Below the pieces are notes generated by a model that was not told the origin of the DNA, searched no databases, and was given only the letters and a program-made list of their open reading frames with translations. The position numbers and the translations under genes are program-made. Positions 51,530 through 60,040 of a stretch of 64,000 bases of DNA are shown piece by piece. Each line of letters starts with the position of its first letter. Positions within the stretch are counted from its first letter, which is position 1. Origin of the DNA: Paraburkholderia translucens (GTDB lineage Bacteria; Pseudomonadota; Gammaproteobacteria; Burkholderiales; Burkholderiaceae); assembly GCF_020881035.1 (NCBI RefSeq), contig NZ_JAJITC010000010.1:124001-188000 (forward strand), written 5' to 3'.

Positions 51530-54500
51530 TCAGTTGGACAACGACAGATACTGCGAGGTCAGCGGCACCGGCGGGAACGGCTGCAAGCCGGTCTGCTTGT
51601 TGAAGCTGTAGCGCACGTACACGGCCGCGAGCCACTCGCGATATTGGTAAGCGTTACCAAGCGATGCGGTCGCCCCGACCGCGAGTTGCGGCGCGAGCTG
51701 GTATTCGCCGACCCCGCTGATCGAATACGACACGCCGGTCTTGCTCTGGCTTGGGTAGACAGCGGTCAGGCCGTTGCCGAGGGATTGCGCGGCGGCCGCC
51801 GCGTCGCCCTGGCGGGACGAGCCGTCGTTCAGCGGGAAGTAGTTCGAGGCGTCCTCGCGGTAATGCTGCACGCCGATCGAGCCTTTCACGTCATAGGTGA
51901 ACTGCTCGTAGCGGCCCGACCATTCCACCGGCAGATTGAGGATCACGTACTGCTGCGGACTGAAGTACCCGCCCTGGCCGTACGTGAAAAACGACAGATT
52001 GCGGTTGTAGCCCATGATTGTCGTGTTCACGCCGAGCGTCAGCGTCTGGTCGGCATCTTTCAGCAGACGCGTATAGACGCCGCCGCCGCCCTTGATCGCG
52101 TTGTTGCTCGGCACGTTGGTGCCCATGTAGTGCTGATATGACGCGTTCACGTACAGGCCGCTCGTGCCGTCGTCCCACGTGAGGCTGGCGCGCGCGCCGT
52201 TCGAGGTGACGCCGCCCCATTCGAGGCCGGCGGCCGCATCGCGCGCACCCGCGTACGACAGCAGGCTGTCCGTCACCGCGCGCCGCGCGACCGCTAGCGA
52301 GTACGAGACCTTGTCGGTGATGCCGCCGTTGTATTGCGCGCCGCCGACGAGGTTCGTCTCGCGGAAGCCGAGCGGCGTCACGCCGATGTCGCCGCTGATG
52401 CTGCGGCTGTCGTAGCCGACCGACAAGCCCACGCCGCTCGCGGTCTGGCTGCCGTAGTCGTTGTTGCCGTTCTGCGCGGCCGATTTCGACGACGGGGTCG
52501 AAAGTCCGGCCCCGAAGCGCGCGAGCGTCGACGTGCTGTTCGACGCGGTGCCCGCGTCGAGCGTGACCGGCGTCGCGGTGACCACCACGTGACCGTTGCC
52601 CGCCTTGATGCGCCCCTCGATCGGCGCCTCGATGTCGGTGAGCGCCGAGAGGCCGTCCTCGCCCGCGCGATTGCGGAAGATGATGCCACCCGACACGGTG
52701 CTCGACTGCTCGCGATTGATCTGCGCAAGCTCTTCGGCGACGCCAAGCGTCTGCGCGTTCGCGGCGTTCGGCTGCGGGTTGTTCGGCGCGTTGGTGCCGG
52801 TCGGGTAGTACGGCTGCGCGTAGCCGGCCGGCGGCTGCGGGATGTACGGCTGCTGCGCGTAGTAGCCCTGATTCGGGTATGGCTGGTAAGGCTGCTGCTG
52901 CGGCGGGTACGGCTGATACGGCTGATACGGCTGATACGGCTGATACGGCTGATACGGCTGATACGGCTGATACGGCTGATACGGTTGATACGGCGGCGCG
53001 TAACCCTGCTGTTGCGGATACGGCGGCGGCTGTTGCGCGTGGACCGGCGCGGCCTGGCCCGTTTTCCCGGTGCTTTTCTTCGCGCTCTTCTTCGTGGTCG
53101 TGCGTTGGGAGCCGTACGGCAGCGGCGGCGCCGACGCTGCGTTGGCCTGCGCCTCGCGCGCGGCCGGCGACATCGGCCACGGCGTCGTCGCATAGCCGTC
53201 CTGCGCGCCGTACGGCTGCTGTGCATAAGGCTGCTGCGGATACGCTTGCTGCTGCGCATAGGGTTGCGGCTGCGCGTAGCCCGCGTTGTACTGCTGCTGC
53301 GGCATCGGCTGCATCGGCTGCATCGGCGCCTGGCCTTGCCCCGGATAGGGCTGCAACGGCGCGCCCGACTGGCTCGATCCGTAGGATTCCTGCCCGTAGC
53401 CACCAAAGTTGGCGTCGGAGCGCGGCGCGGCGTTCGGATAGGCCTGCGTGGGCGCCGTATAGGGCGCGGGCTGCGCGGCGGGCGCGCTATGAGGCGCAGT
53501 GGCGGGCGCCGTATAAGGCGCGACGTACGGCGCGACATACGGCGCGGGCTGAGGGGGCGGCGGATAATTCGGCACGGTCTGCGTCGGCGAGGAAGACTGC
53601 GTGTTCAGGAACGGAAGGGCGGGACGCGCGGCGTTGCCGGCGTCGCTCGACGTGGCGATCGCCGTTTTGCCTTCGAATGGATTGATGCCCGGCAGCGGCG
53701 TCGCCCCGATCTGGCTCATCGCCGATTCCCAGCCGCGCGGCACGTTGGGGCCCGCGCTGCGGGGCGCGTTCGCCGCCAGCGGCGTATTGGCCGCGACGAG
53801 CGAGCGTTGCAGATAGGTCGCCGCGAGCGACAGCTTGCCTTGGGCGCGGTACATGCGGCCCACGGTCGCGAGCACGCCCGGATCGTTGGGCGCGAGCGCG
53901 AGCGCCTGGTTCGCGAGCGTTTCGGCGTAGCTGAACTGCTTCGAGCCAGCGGCGGCCGAGATCGCGGCCTGCAACAGGTTCAAGTCGTCGGGGCGGCGTT
54001 GCAGCGCGACGCGGAAGCTCGTGAGCGCGTTGCGGTCGTCGCCGGCGCTCGCATACATGCGGCCGAGCGCGGCCTGCAGGTCGGGGTTGTCGGGCATCGC
54101 GGCGAGCCATGGCGCGATCACCTCGTAGGCGCTCGCGAGGTCGCCGCGCTGGCGCACCGCATCGGCCTGGCGCACGACGATGCCGATGTTCAGGTTGTCG
54201 AAGTCGGTGCGCTGCTGGGGTGTCAGCTGCATGCCCTGTAACTGCCGCATCACGTTGCCAAGCTCGGCCTGCTGGCCGGCCGCCGAGAGAATGCCCGCGT
54301 ATTGCAGCAACAGGTCGGTGTTGCCGGGCGCCGCGCTCATCGCGCTGCGCACGAGGCCGAGCGCGCGGGCCGGGTCGCCCGCCTGCTGGTACGCGGCGGC
54401 GATCACGCCGATCAGCTCGGGGCTGTTGCCGGCCACCGGCTCGGCGGCGCGCAGGGTCGCGAGGGCCTGCTGCGTCTGGCCGCTTTTCGCCATGCGCGTT

Positions 54501-56284
54501 GCGAGGTCGGCCTGCTGATGCACCCACAGCCGATGCTGCAACGTCGTCATCGCGGCGGTGCGCTGCGCCGGCGCAATGCGGTCGAGTTGCGCGAGACCGG
54601 TCGACCAGTCCTGCGTTTCCGCCGATAGCAGCGCGCTCGCGTACAGCGCATCGGGCATGTCCGGGTGCGTGGCGAGCAGGCCGTCCATCATGCTGCGCGC
54701 GTTCGCGACCGCGCCCTGGCGCACGTAGATGCGCGCGAGGTCGAGACGCAGCCACGGGTCGTCGGGCTTGTTGAGCAGCGCGTCCTCGAACAGGCTGCGC
54801 GCGCTGCCGAGATCGCCGCGCGCTTCGGCCGCGCGCGCCTGCGCCGCCTGCGCCTCGCCGCGCAAACGGTCGATCCCGCCGACCTTGGCCTGTTGCTCGG
54901 CGTTCAACTGATTGGCGAACTGCAGCGCCTCATCGGCGCGACCTTGGGCGGCAAGCGCGCCGACCAGGCCGCGAATCGCGTCGGGGTTGTCGGCCTGGCG
55001 GCGCAGCGCCATCCGGTACGCCTGCTCGGCGCCGGCCGGGTCGCCGTTGGCCAGCAGCATTTCACCGAGCAGCACCTGCGCGGTCACGTCCGACGGATTC
55101 AGTGCGATCGCCCGCTCGAACAGCGCCTTCGCCTTCGCGAACTCGCCGTTGCTGCGCGCGCCGATCGCCTCGCTCGTGTAGGTCCAGTAGGTCGCGCTGT
55201 CGAGGGCGGTTCTCCAGCGCGCCGGATTGGGGCCGCGCGAGGCGCGCTCGAGGTAGTTGCGCGCGTCGGCGAAATGCTCCTGCTTCAGCGCGGCGATGCC
55301 CATGCCGCCGAGCGCGTCGGTATCGTCAGGATTGCTCGCGAGCACCGACGAGAATTTCGCGCGCGCGGTCACGAGGTCATCGCGGTCGAGCGCGGCGAAG
55401 CCGTCGGCGATCACGCGGCCGCGCGCGTCGGCGGCGGCGTTTTGCTGCGCGCGGGCGCGCGCCGCGCTGTCCTGCTGCACCATCGATTCGAAGCGCGCCT
55501 TCACGGCGGCGTCGTCACCGGCGGTTTGCAGATACGACTCGTACAGCGCGGCGTCGGACGGTCGCGCGTCGAGCCACAGCAGCGCCTGGCGCCAGCTCTT
55601 CTTCGCCGCCGCGCCGACCGAGGTGTCGCCCGCGAGCTTTTGCAGCCGTGCAATACCGTCGCGCCGCGTCACGTCGCGATAGGTCAGGTGCTGCGCGTAG
55701 GCGAGCGCGTAACGCGGGTCGTTCGGGTTGTCGTGCGCGAGCTGTTCGAGGCCGCGGCGCGCCTCGTCCCAGCCCTGCGGCGTCGCCGACAGCGCCTGGT
55801 AGTACTCCAGCTGCAACTCGGGCGTGGCCGGCTTGCCGGCCAGCGCGCGCTGATACTCCTGCACCGCGCTCGCGCTCTGCCCGGCTTGCGCGAGGCGGCG
55901 CGCGTCGGTAATCGTCTGATCGCGCGGGCTCGTCTCGCCAAGGCGGCGGCCGAGCTCGTCGAGATTCGGATAGTTCGGCGCGGCCGCCTTCAGGCGTGCG
56001 AGGTACTGCTGCGCGCCGGCGCCGTCCTTGCGGTCGGCAAGCACCATGCCCATGCCGAAGAGGGCGTCGGGCTGCTTCGGGTCGACGCTGAGCACCTTCA
56101 GCCACGCCTGCTCGGCGAGGTCGCCGCGCTGATGCGACTGCCAGTACTTGCCCTGATCGATCAGCGCGGTCAGCGGATCTTTGACCGCCTGCGCGAGCGC
56201 ATCGGGCGCGGCCGCGGCCATGCAAACCACCGCGCCGAGCGACAGCGCGATGCGCAGCGACACGACGAGAGCGCTCAATCGCAT
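51530..56284 (-). CDS. bcsC: Cellulose synthase operon protein C (BcsC)
   Basis: A 1584-residue outer-membrane exporter for cellulose. It has a signal peptide (to about residue 31), then TPR repeats over about 35-870 (for example QPDALFGMGMVLADRKDGAG), a Pro/Gln/Tyr/Ala-rich linker over about 900-1190, and the BCSC_C beta-barrel domain ending AAVYVRYSFNKQTGLQPFPP. E. coli BcsC is ~1157 residues, and most of the extra length is the linker and additional TPRs. The linker holds a perfect YQP tandem repeat (see 52911-52991). The start overlaps the end of bcsZ by ten bases. Last gene of the operon; it guides the glucan across the periplasm and outer membrane. Confidence 0.95.
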   Translation of the reverse strand: MRLSALVVSLRIALSLGAVVCMAAAAPDALAQAVKDPLTALIDQGKYWQSHQRGDLAEQAWLKVLSVDPKQPDALFGMGMVLADRKDGAGAQQYLARLKAAAPNYPNLDELGRRLGETSPRDQTITDARRLAQAGQSASAVQEYQRALAGKPATPELQLEYYQALSATPQGWDEARRGLEQLAHDNPNDPRYALAYAQHLTYRDVTRRDGIARLQKLAGDTSVGAAAKKSWRQALLWLDARPSDAALYESYLQTAGDDAAVKARFESMVQQDSAARARAQQNAAADARGRVIADGFAALDRDDLVTARAKFSSVLASNPDDTDALGGMGIAALKQEHFADARNYLERASRGPNPARWRTALDSATYWTYTSEAIGARSNGEFAKAKALFERAIALNPSDVTAQVLLGEMLLANGDPAGAEQAYRMALRRQADNPDAIRGLVGALAAQGRADEALQFANQLNAEQQAKVGGIDRLRGEAQAAQARAAEARGDLGSARSLFEDALLNKPDDPWLRLDLARIYVRQGAVANARSMMDGLLATHPDMPDALYASALLSAETQDWSTGLAQLDRIAPAQRTAAMTTLQHRLWVHQQADLATRMAKSGQTQQALATLRAAEPVAGNSPELIGVIAAAYQQAGDPARALGLVRSAMSAAPGNTDLLLQYAGILSAAGQQAELGNVMRQLQGMQLTPQQRTDFDNLNIGIVVRQADAVRQRGDLASAYEVIAPWLAAMPDNPDLQAALGRMYASAGDDRNALTSFRVALQRRPDDLNLLQAAISAAAGSKQFSYAETLANQALALAPNDPGVLATVGRMYRAQGKLSLAATYLQRSLVAANTPLAANAPRSAGPNVPRGWESAMSQIGATPLPGINPFEGKTAIATSSDAGNAARPALPFLNTQSSSPTQTVPNYPPPPQPAPYVAPYVAPYTAPATAPHSAPAAQPAPYTAPTQAYPNAAPRSDANFGGYGQESYGSSQSGAPLQPYPGQGQAPMQPMQPMPQQQYNAGYAQPQPYAQQQAYPQQPYAQQPYGAQDGYATTPWPMSPAAREAQANAASAPPLPYGSQRTTTKKSAKKSTGKTGQAAPVHAQQPPPYPQQQGYAPPYQPYQPYQPYQPYQPYQPYQPYQPYQPYPPQQQPYQPYPNQGYYAQQPYIPQPPAGYAQPYYPTGTNAPNNPQPNAANAQTLGVAEELAQINREQSSTVSGGIIFRNRAGEDGLSALTDIEAPIEGRIKAGNGHVVVTATPVTLDAGTASNSTSTLARFGAGLSTPSSKSAAQNGNNDYGSQTASGVGLSVGYDSRSISGDIGVTPLGFRETNLVGGAQYNGGITDKVSYSLAVARRAVTDSLLSYAGARDAAAGLEWGGVTSNGARASLTWDDGTSGLYVNASYQHYMGTNVPSNNAIKGGGGVYTRLLKDADQTLTLGVNTTIMGYNRNLSFFTYGQGGYFSPQQYVILNLPVEWSGRYEQFTYDVKGSIGVQHYREDASNYFPLNDGSSRQGDAAAAAQSLGNGLTAVYPSQSKTGVSYSISGVGEYQLAPQLAVGATASLGNAYQYREWLAAVYVRYSFNKQTGLQPFPPVPLTSQYLSLSN
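52911..52991. repeat. Nine-base tandem repeat inside bcsC
   Basis: Eight perfect copies of GGCTGATAC plus one with a single change, encoding (on the minus strand) repeated Gln-Pro-Tyr near residues 1098-1124 of BcsC. Unit length is a multiple of three, so copy-number change keeps the frame and only alters linker length. Confidence 0.95.
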
Positions 56285-57471
56285 GCGGTCCTCCAGGCGG
56301 GCACGAGGCGGCCGGCTTCATCGAAGTGATAGCGGCCCTCGATAAACCCCATGCCGAACAGACCCAGCACACCATCGTAGTACACCGGTTCACGGCCCGG
56401 CACGTTCGCGTCGAGCGCCGCAAGCCGCGTGCGCGCGAGGCCGAGGCCGTGCTCGTCGCCAAGCGCCTTGAAGTACGGCGCGAGCGCGCCCCAGTAGCTG
56501 AGCGGGCCTTCGCCGCTCGACGCGCCGGTGGTGGACGAGACCTTCTCCGGCGGGAAGCCGTTTTGCGCGACCTTCGCGCGCATGCCGCCAAGTGTGGCGA
56601 GCCATGGCTTGGCGAGCGGATCGGCGGGCGACGCGAGGCCGGCCCACAGATAGACGCGGATCGCGTCGTAGCTGCCGACGTCGCCGTTCTTCGGATCGAC
56701 GACGAACTGGCCGCTCTTCCACGCGGCCCAGTCGGGCGCGAAGCCTTGCGGCGAGACGGTCTTGACGAACTGATAGGCGTTGTCGGCGAGCTTGGCCCAC
56801 GGGCCGTCCGGCACCTCGTGCGAGAGCGCGCGCAGCACCGGCAGCGGCAGGTAGCTTGGATTCAGGCGCGTCACGTTGCCGGTCCTGAAACCCTGCGGTC
56901 CCGGCAACAGCATCGGGCCGAAGCCGGGAAGATTCACGATTTCGTCGCGCGCGATGCGCTCGGCGAGCGCAACGCCCAGCTGCGTGTAGCCGGAGTCGTG
57001 CCACAGGCGGCCAGCTTGCAACAGATCGTAGGCGATCCACAAATCGGAATCCGACGCCGAATTGGCATCGAGCACGCCGTACGAGCCGTCCGGCTTCCTG
57101 CCCCATTGCCATGCAGGCAGCCGCACGTTCTGCGCGTCGAACTGATTGCCCGCGAGATTCGCGCGGGTCCAGCCGAGCAGTTTGTCGAAGGTGGCGCGGT
57201 CGTTGGCGACCAGCGCGAAAAAGAGCGCGTAGGACTGGCCTTCCGAGGTGGTCTGCTGGGTCGGCGTCGAGTAATCGATCACGCGGCCGTCGGCCTGCAC
57301 GAAGCGCGCGACGAAGCTGCGCCATGCGCTCCAGTCGCCGCATGCGGCGCCGTTCTGCGCGGCCTGGGCGGTGCCGCTCAAACCCGCAAGATTTGCCGAC
57401 GCTGCCATGCCGATGCCGAACGCCAGCGCAAGAGAGGTTCTTCTGTCGATCCGAAACCGCATACGAGTCAT
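56275..57471 (-). CDS. bcsZ: Cellulose-operon endoglucanase BcsZ (GH8)
   Basis: A 398-residue periplasmic endo-beta-1,4-glucanase of family GH8. It has a signal peptide (ending near GTAQA), the acid glutamate in QTTSEGQSYALFFALV, and the signature SASDSDLWIAYDLLQAGRLW. It trims nascent cellulose during export and tunes its crystallinity. Start at ATG 57471, with a GGAAC site; ATG 57462 is an alternative. It begins ten bases after bcsB and overlaps bcsC. Confidence 0.95.
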   Translation of the reverse strand: MTRMRFRIDRRTSLALAFGIGMAASANLAGLSGTAQAAQNGAACGDWSAWRSFVARFVQADGRVIDYSTPTQQTTSEGQSYALFFALVANDRATFDKLLGWTRANLAGNQFDAQNVRLPAWQWGRKPDGSYGVLDANSASDSDLWIAYDLLQAGRLWHDSGYTQLGVALAERIARDEIVNLPGFGPMLLPGPQGFRTGNVTRLNPSYLPLPVLRALSHEVPDGPWAKLADNAYQFVKTVSPQGFAPDWAAWKSGQFVVDPKNGDVGSYDAIRVYLWAGLASPADPLAKPWLATLGGMRAKVAQNGFPPEKVSSTTGASSGEGPLSYWGALAPYFKALGDEHGLGLARTRLAALDANVPGREPVYYDGVLGLFGMGFIEGRYHFDEAGRLVPAWRTACD

Positions 57472-57481
57472 ATCCGTTCCA

Positions 57482-60037
57482 TCAGTCCTTCAGTCGGCGC
57501 GAGGCGATCGCGCGCAGCGTCCGGTAGCACAGGCCCGCGAGGATCAGCGCGGCGAGCACGCCGCCGAACAGCAGCAGCAGCGGGTGCGACGACAGCGCCC
57601 AGCGCAGATACTCCTGCGGCGACAAACGGCCGACGTAGTATGCGGTGCCGTTCGACGTGATGGTGACGTCACGGCCGTGAATCACGGCCATCGCGCCTTG
57701 AATCTTCGGCAGCACGTCGGCGTCGAGCAGCGCGGCGGACAGATCGGCGTCCGACTGGCCGGCCGCGCTGATCAGCGCGACCGCGCTGCGGCCTCGCTGC
57801 AGCGGTGACTCGAAGCCGGTCAGAAGCGCCGCGCCGTTCGAGCTGACCATCGTCAGATCGGCGCGCGCGGGCGCACGCTCGACACCGCGCTCGCCGTGCC
57901 ACCAGTCCCGCAGCTTGAACACGAGGTCGGTCAGCTCGAACGTGTGCGCGGCGCCGTCGCTCGCGAACGGCATCGACTTCGACCAGCGCTGCAGTAGCGG
58001 CTGCTTGCCCGGCGCGCCGAACACCAGCAGGTCCTTGTCCGCGAAGCGATCGATGTCGGCCGCATGCGTGACGCTCACGCCGGTGACCGGAAAGCCGGTC
58101 GATTCGCCCATGCGGCCCATCGTCAGCAGATACAGGCTGTAGTCGCTCGCGTCGGCGTCGTCCGGCAGCACGACGGCTGTTTCGGAGAGGTCGGCCATCC
58201 GCGTGAACGGGAAGCCGCTATTGGCGAACGCGGCCAGATCGGGCAGCGCCATGTAGTGTGGAAACGACGACAGGTCGATGCTCGAGTTCGGGTCGATCGC
58301 GCCGACCACGTTTTGCAGCATGCGGCCCGCGCATTCGCCGGTGTTCGTGATGTCGTAGTAGAAGTGCAGGCGCAGTTGCGTGCGCGGCGTCATCAGCAGC
58401 GGCGGGATGCGGATGTTGCGGCGCGCCTCGGCGGTGCCGTCGGACATCACGAGGTTGAAGTAGCGGCTCAACTCGAAGATCGAGGCGGCGCGCGCCGGAA
58501 TCGGCAGCGCCTGCACGAAGCCGTTGTTCACGCTGATGTTCAGCGACGAGCGGTCACGCGCCGGCCGCACCGTGTACCGGTAGCGCAGATCGATCGGCGC
58601 GCCGCGCGTGTGCCACATGAACAGATCGGGCGGCACGCGCATGTTGATGCGCACCGCGTCGGCGTCGTAACCGAACACGGTCAGGTCCTTCGGATCGGCG
58701 AGTTCGCCGAAGCGCACGGGGCGGTCGGTCGGCAGCCAGTTCGGCGCGTCGTATGGCACGCGCGGCGTGATCTCGTTGAGCGAGGTAATCGTCGCGCTCG
58801 TGCCGGACAGCGTGCTGTGGCCGATACCGAGCGACTTCGCGGCAGTCTTCAGCTCCGCTTCGTCGCGGCCGAGCACGAGCAGCAGCTTGCCGCGCGCGCT
58901 CGCGTCGCGCTCGACCACCGCGATGGTCGGACCGGTGATCTCGGGAATCGTCACGCCGGCCGGATGCTGGTCGCTCGTCGCGAACACGACCGCGTTGCCC
59001 GCCAGCGGCGCGTTGTCGAGCTGCGCGGGAAACACCGCGCCGCGATAGCCGGCGAGCGAGCCGAACCACGACGCGACGATGCCGGCCGCTTCCAGCGTGG
59101 CGTTGCCAGGCTTCTGCGCGAACACGAACGGCAGTTCGAGACGGCGCACGTCGCGGCGGTCGAAGAATGGCTGCGGCAGCGCGGCCAGTTCCGGCTTCGT
59201 CGCGAGCGCGGAGTAGGTCAGGTCGAGCGAGCTCGCGTTGCTGACCGTCGCCCACAGCGACGAGTTCGCGGGGTCTTCGCAGGCTGTCGTGTAATGGCCG
59301 ATCAGTTGCAGGTTCAGATGGTTGAAGTCGGTGATGAAACGCGGATCGATCGAGATTTCGCGCGCGACCAGCATGCCGGCCTGCTCGTGCGGCAGCGGCA
59401 GCGTCGCCGCGACTTCGCCGTTGATCAGCACCTTCAGCTGCGACAGGTTCGCGAGCAGCGCGGGCGAGTAGCTGTAGATCAGATGCAGCGTCGCGCCGGT
59501 CACGACCTCGTCGCCGCGCACCGAGAACGCGATGCCGTTCTGGGCGTCGACGCCGCGCAATTGCAGTGGATCGAGCGCGCCGAAGTCGGCGAACGTCAGC
59601 GTCTGCCGGCGCCCGCCCGGCACCAGCAGGCCCGGCTCGGCGGTGGTCGGCGTGCGCGCCCCGAGTGCCTTCACCGACGCAGCCGCGAGCGCGGGCGTCG
59701 GCGTGGCGAGCGCGCCCTGGGCGATCGCGTTCGGATCGAACGGCACGGCGGGGCCCGGCGCGGGCACGTTGCCGACGCCGGTCGCGACCTGCGCGGGCTG
59801 TGGCGCGCCGGCGGTTGCCGCCGCGTCCGGAGCGGGCTTGGCTGCCGGGGTGGCCGCCTCAGCCAGCGGCGAGACCGACGCCAGCGCAGTCTGCAACGCG
59901 AGCCAGCAGGCGACGCCCCGCATGACTCGCCGCGAGCGCAGGGAGCCCTGGCGGGCAACATAGCGCGAGGGTGATCCAGTGCCATTGCGCCCGTGAGCCG
60001 GGCGTTCGAGATTGTCCTTCGCCATCCTGTTGCCCAT
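57482..60037 (-). CDS. bcsB: Cellulose synthase regulatory subunit BcsB
   Basis: An 851-residue periplasmic partner of BcsA. It has a basic N-terminus, an export signal (MRGVACWLALQTALASVSPL), an Ala/Pro-rich linker (about 62-115), then two carbohydrate-binding/flavodoxin-like repeats (from LTFADFGALDPLQLRGVDAQ) and a single C-terminal membrane anchor (HPLLLLFGGVLAALILAGLC). It is needed for catalysis and guides the chain. The ATG lies three bases after the bcsA stop, so translation is probably coupled; an alternative ATG is at 60025. Confidence 0.95.
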   Translation of the reverse strand: MGNRMAKDNLERPAHGRNGTGSPSRYVARQGSLRSRRVMRGVACWLALQTALASVSPLAEAATPAAKPAPDAAATAGAPQPAQVATGVGNVPAPGPAVPFDPNAIAQGALATPTPALAAASVKALGARTPTTAEPGLLVPGGRRQTLTFADFGALDPLQLRGVDAQNGIAFSVRGDEVVTGATLHLIYSYSPALLANLSQLKVLINGEVAATLPLPHEQAGMLVAREISIDPRFITDFNHLNLQLIGHYTTACEDPANSSLWATVSNASSLDLTYSALATKPELAALPQPFFDRRDVRRLELPFVFAQKPGNATLEAAGIVASWFGSLAGYRGAVFPAQLDNAPLAGNAVVFATSDQHPAGVTIPEITGPTIAVVERDASARGKLLLVLGRDEAELKTAAKSLGIGHSTLSGTSATITSLNEITPRVPYDAPNWLPTDRPVRFGELADPKDLTVFGYDADAVRINMRVPPDLFMWHTRGAPIDLRYRYTVRPARDRSSLNISVNNGFVQALPIPARAASIFELSRYFNLVMSDGTAEARRNIRIPPLLMTPRTQLRLHFYYDITNTGECAGRMLQNVVGAIDPNSSIDLSSFPHYMALPDLAAFANSGFPFTRMADLSETAVVLPDDADASDYSLYLLTMGRMGESTGFPVTGVSVTHAADIDRFADKDLLVFGAPGKQPLLQRWSKSMPFASDGAAHTFELTDLVFKLRDWWHGERGVERAPARADLTMVSSNGAALLTGFESPLQRGRSAVALISAAGQSDADLSAALLDADVLPKIQGAMAVIHGRDVTITSNGTAYYVGRLSPQEYLRWALSSHPLLLLFGGVLAALILAGLCYRTLRAIASRRLKD

Positions 60038-60040
60038 AGA

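Noticed and set aside
52911..52991. Possible CRISPR array
   Set aside because: Repeats are nine bases, contiguous, without spacers, and coding in bcsC.
52334..54241. 635-codon plus-strand frame inside bcsC containing leucine/arginine repeats
   Set aside because: The apparent repeat protein is only the antisense reading of the bcsC nine-base repeats.
58064..59974. 636-codon plus-strand frame inside bcsB
   Set aside because: Arg-rich antisense translation of bcsB without any recognisable domain.
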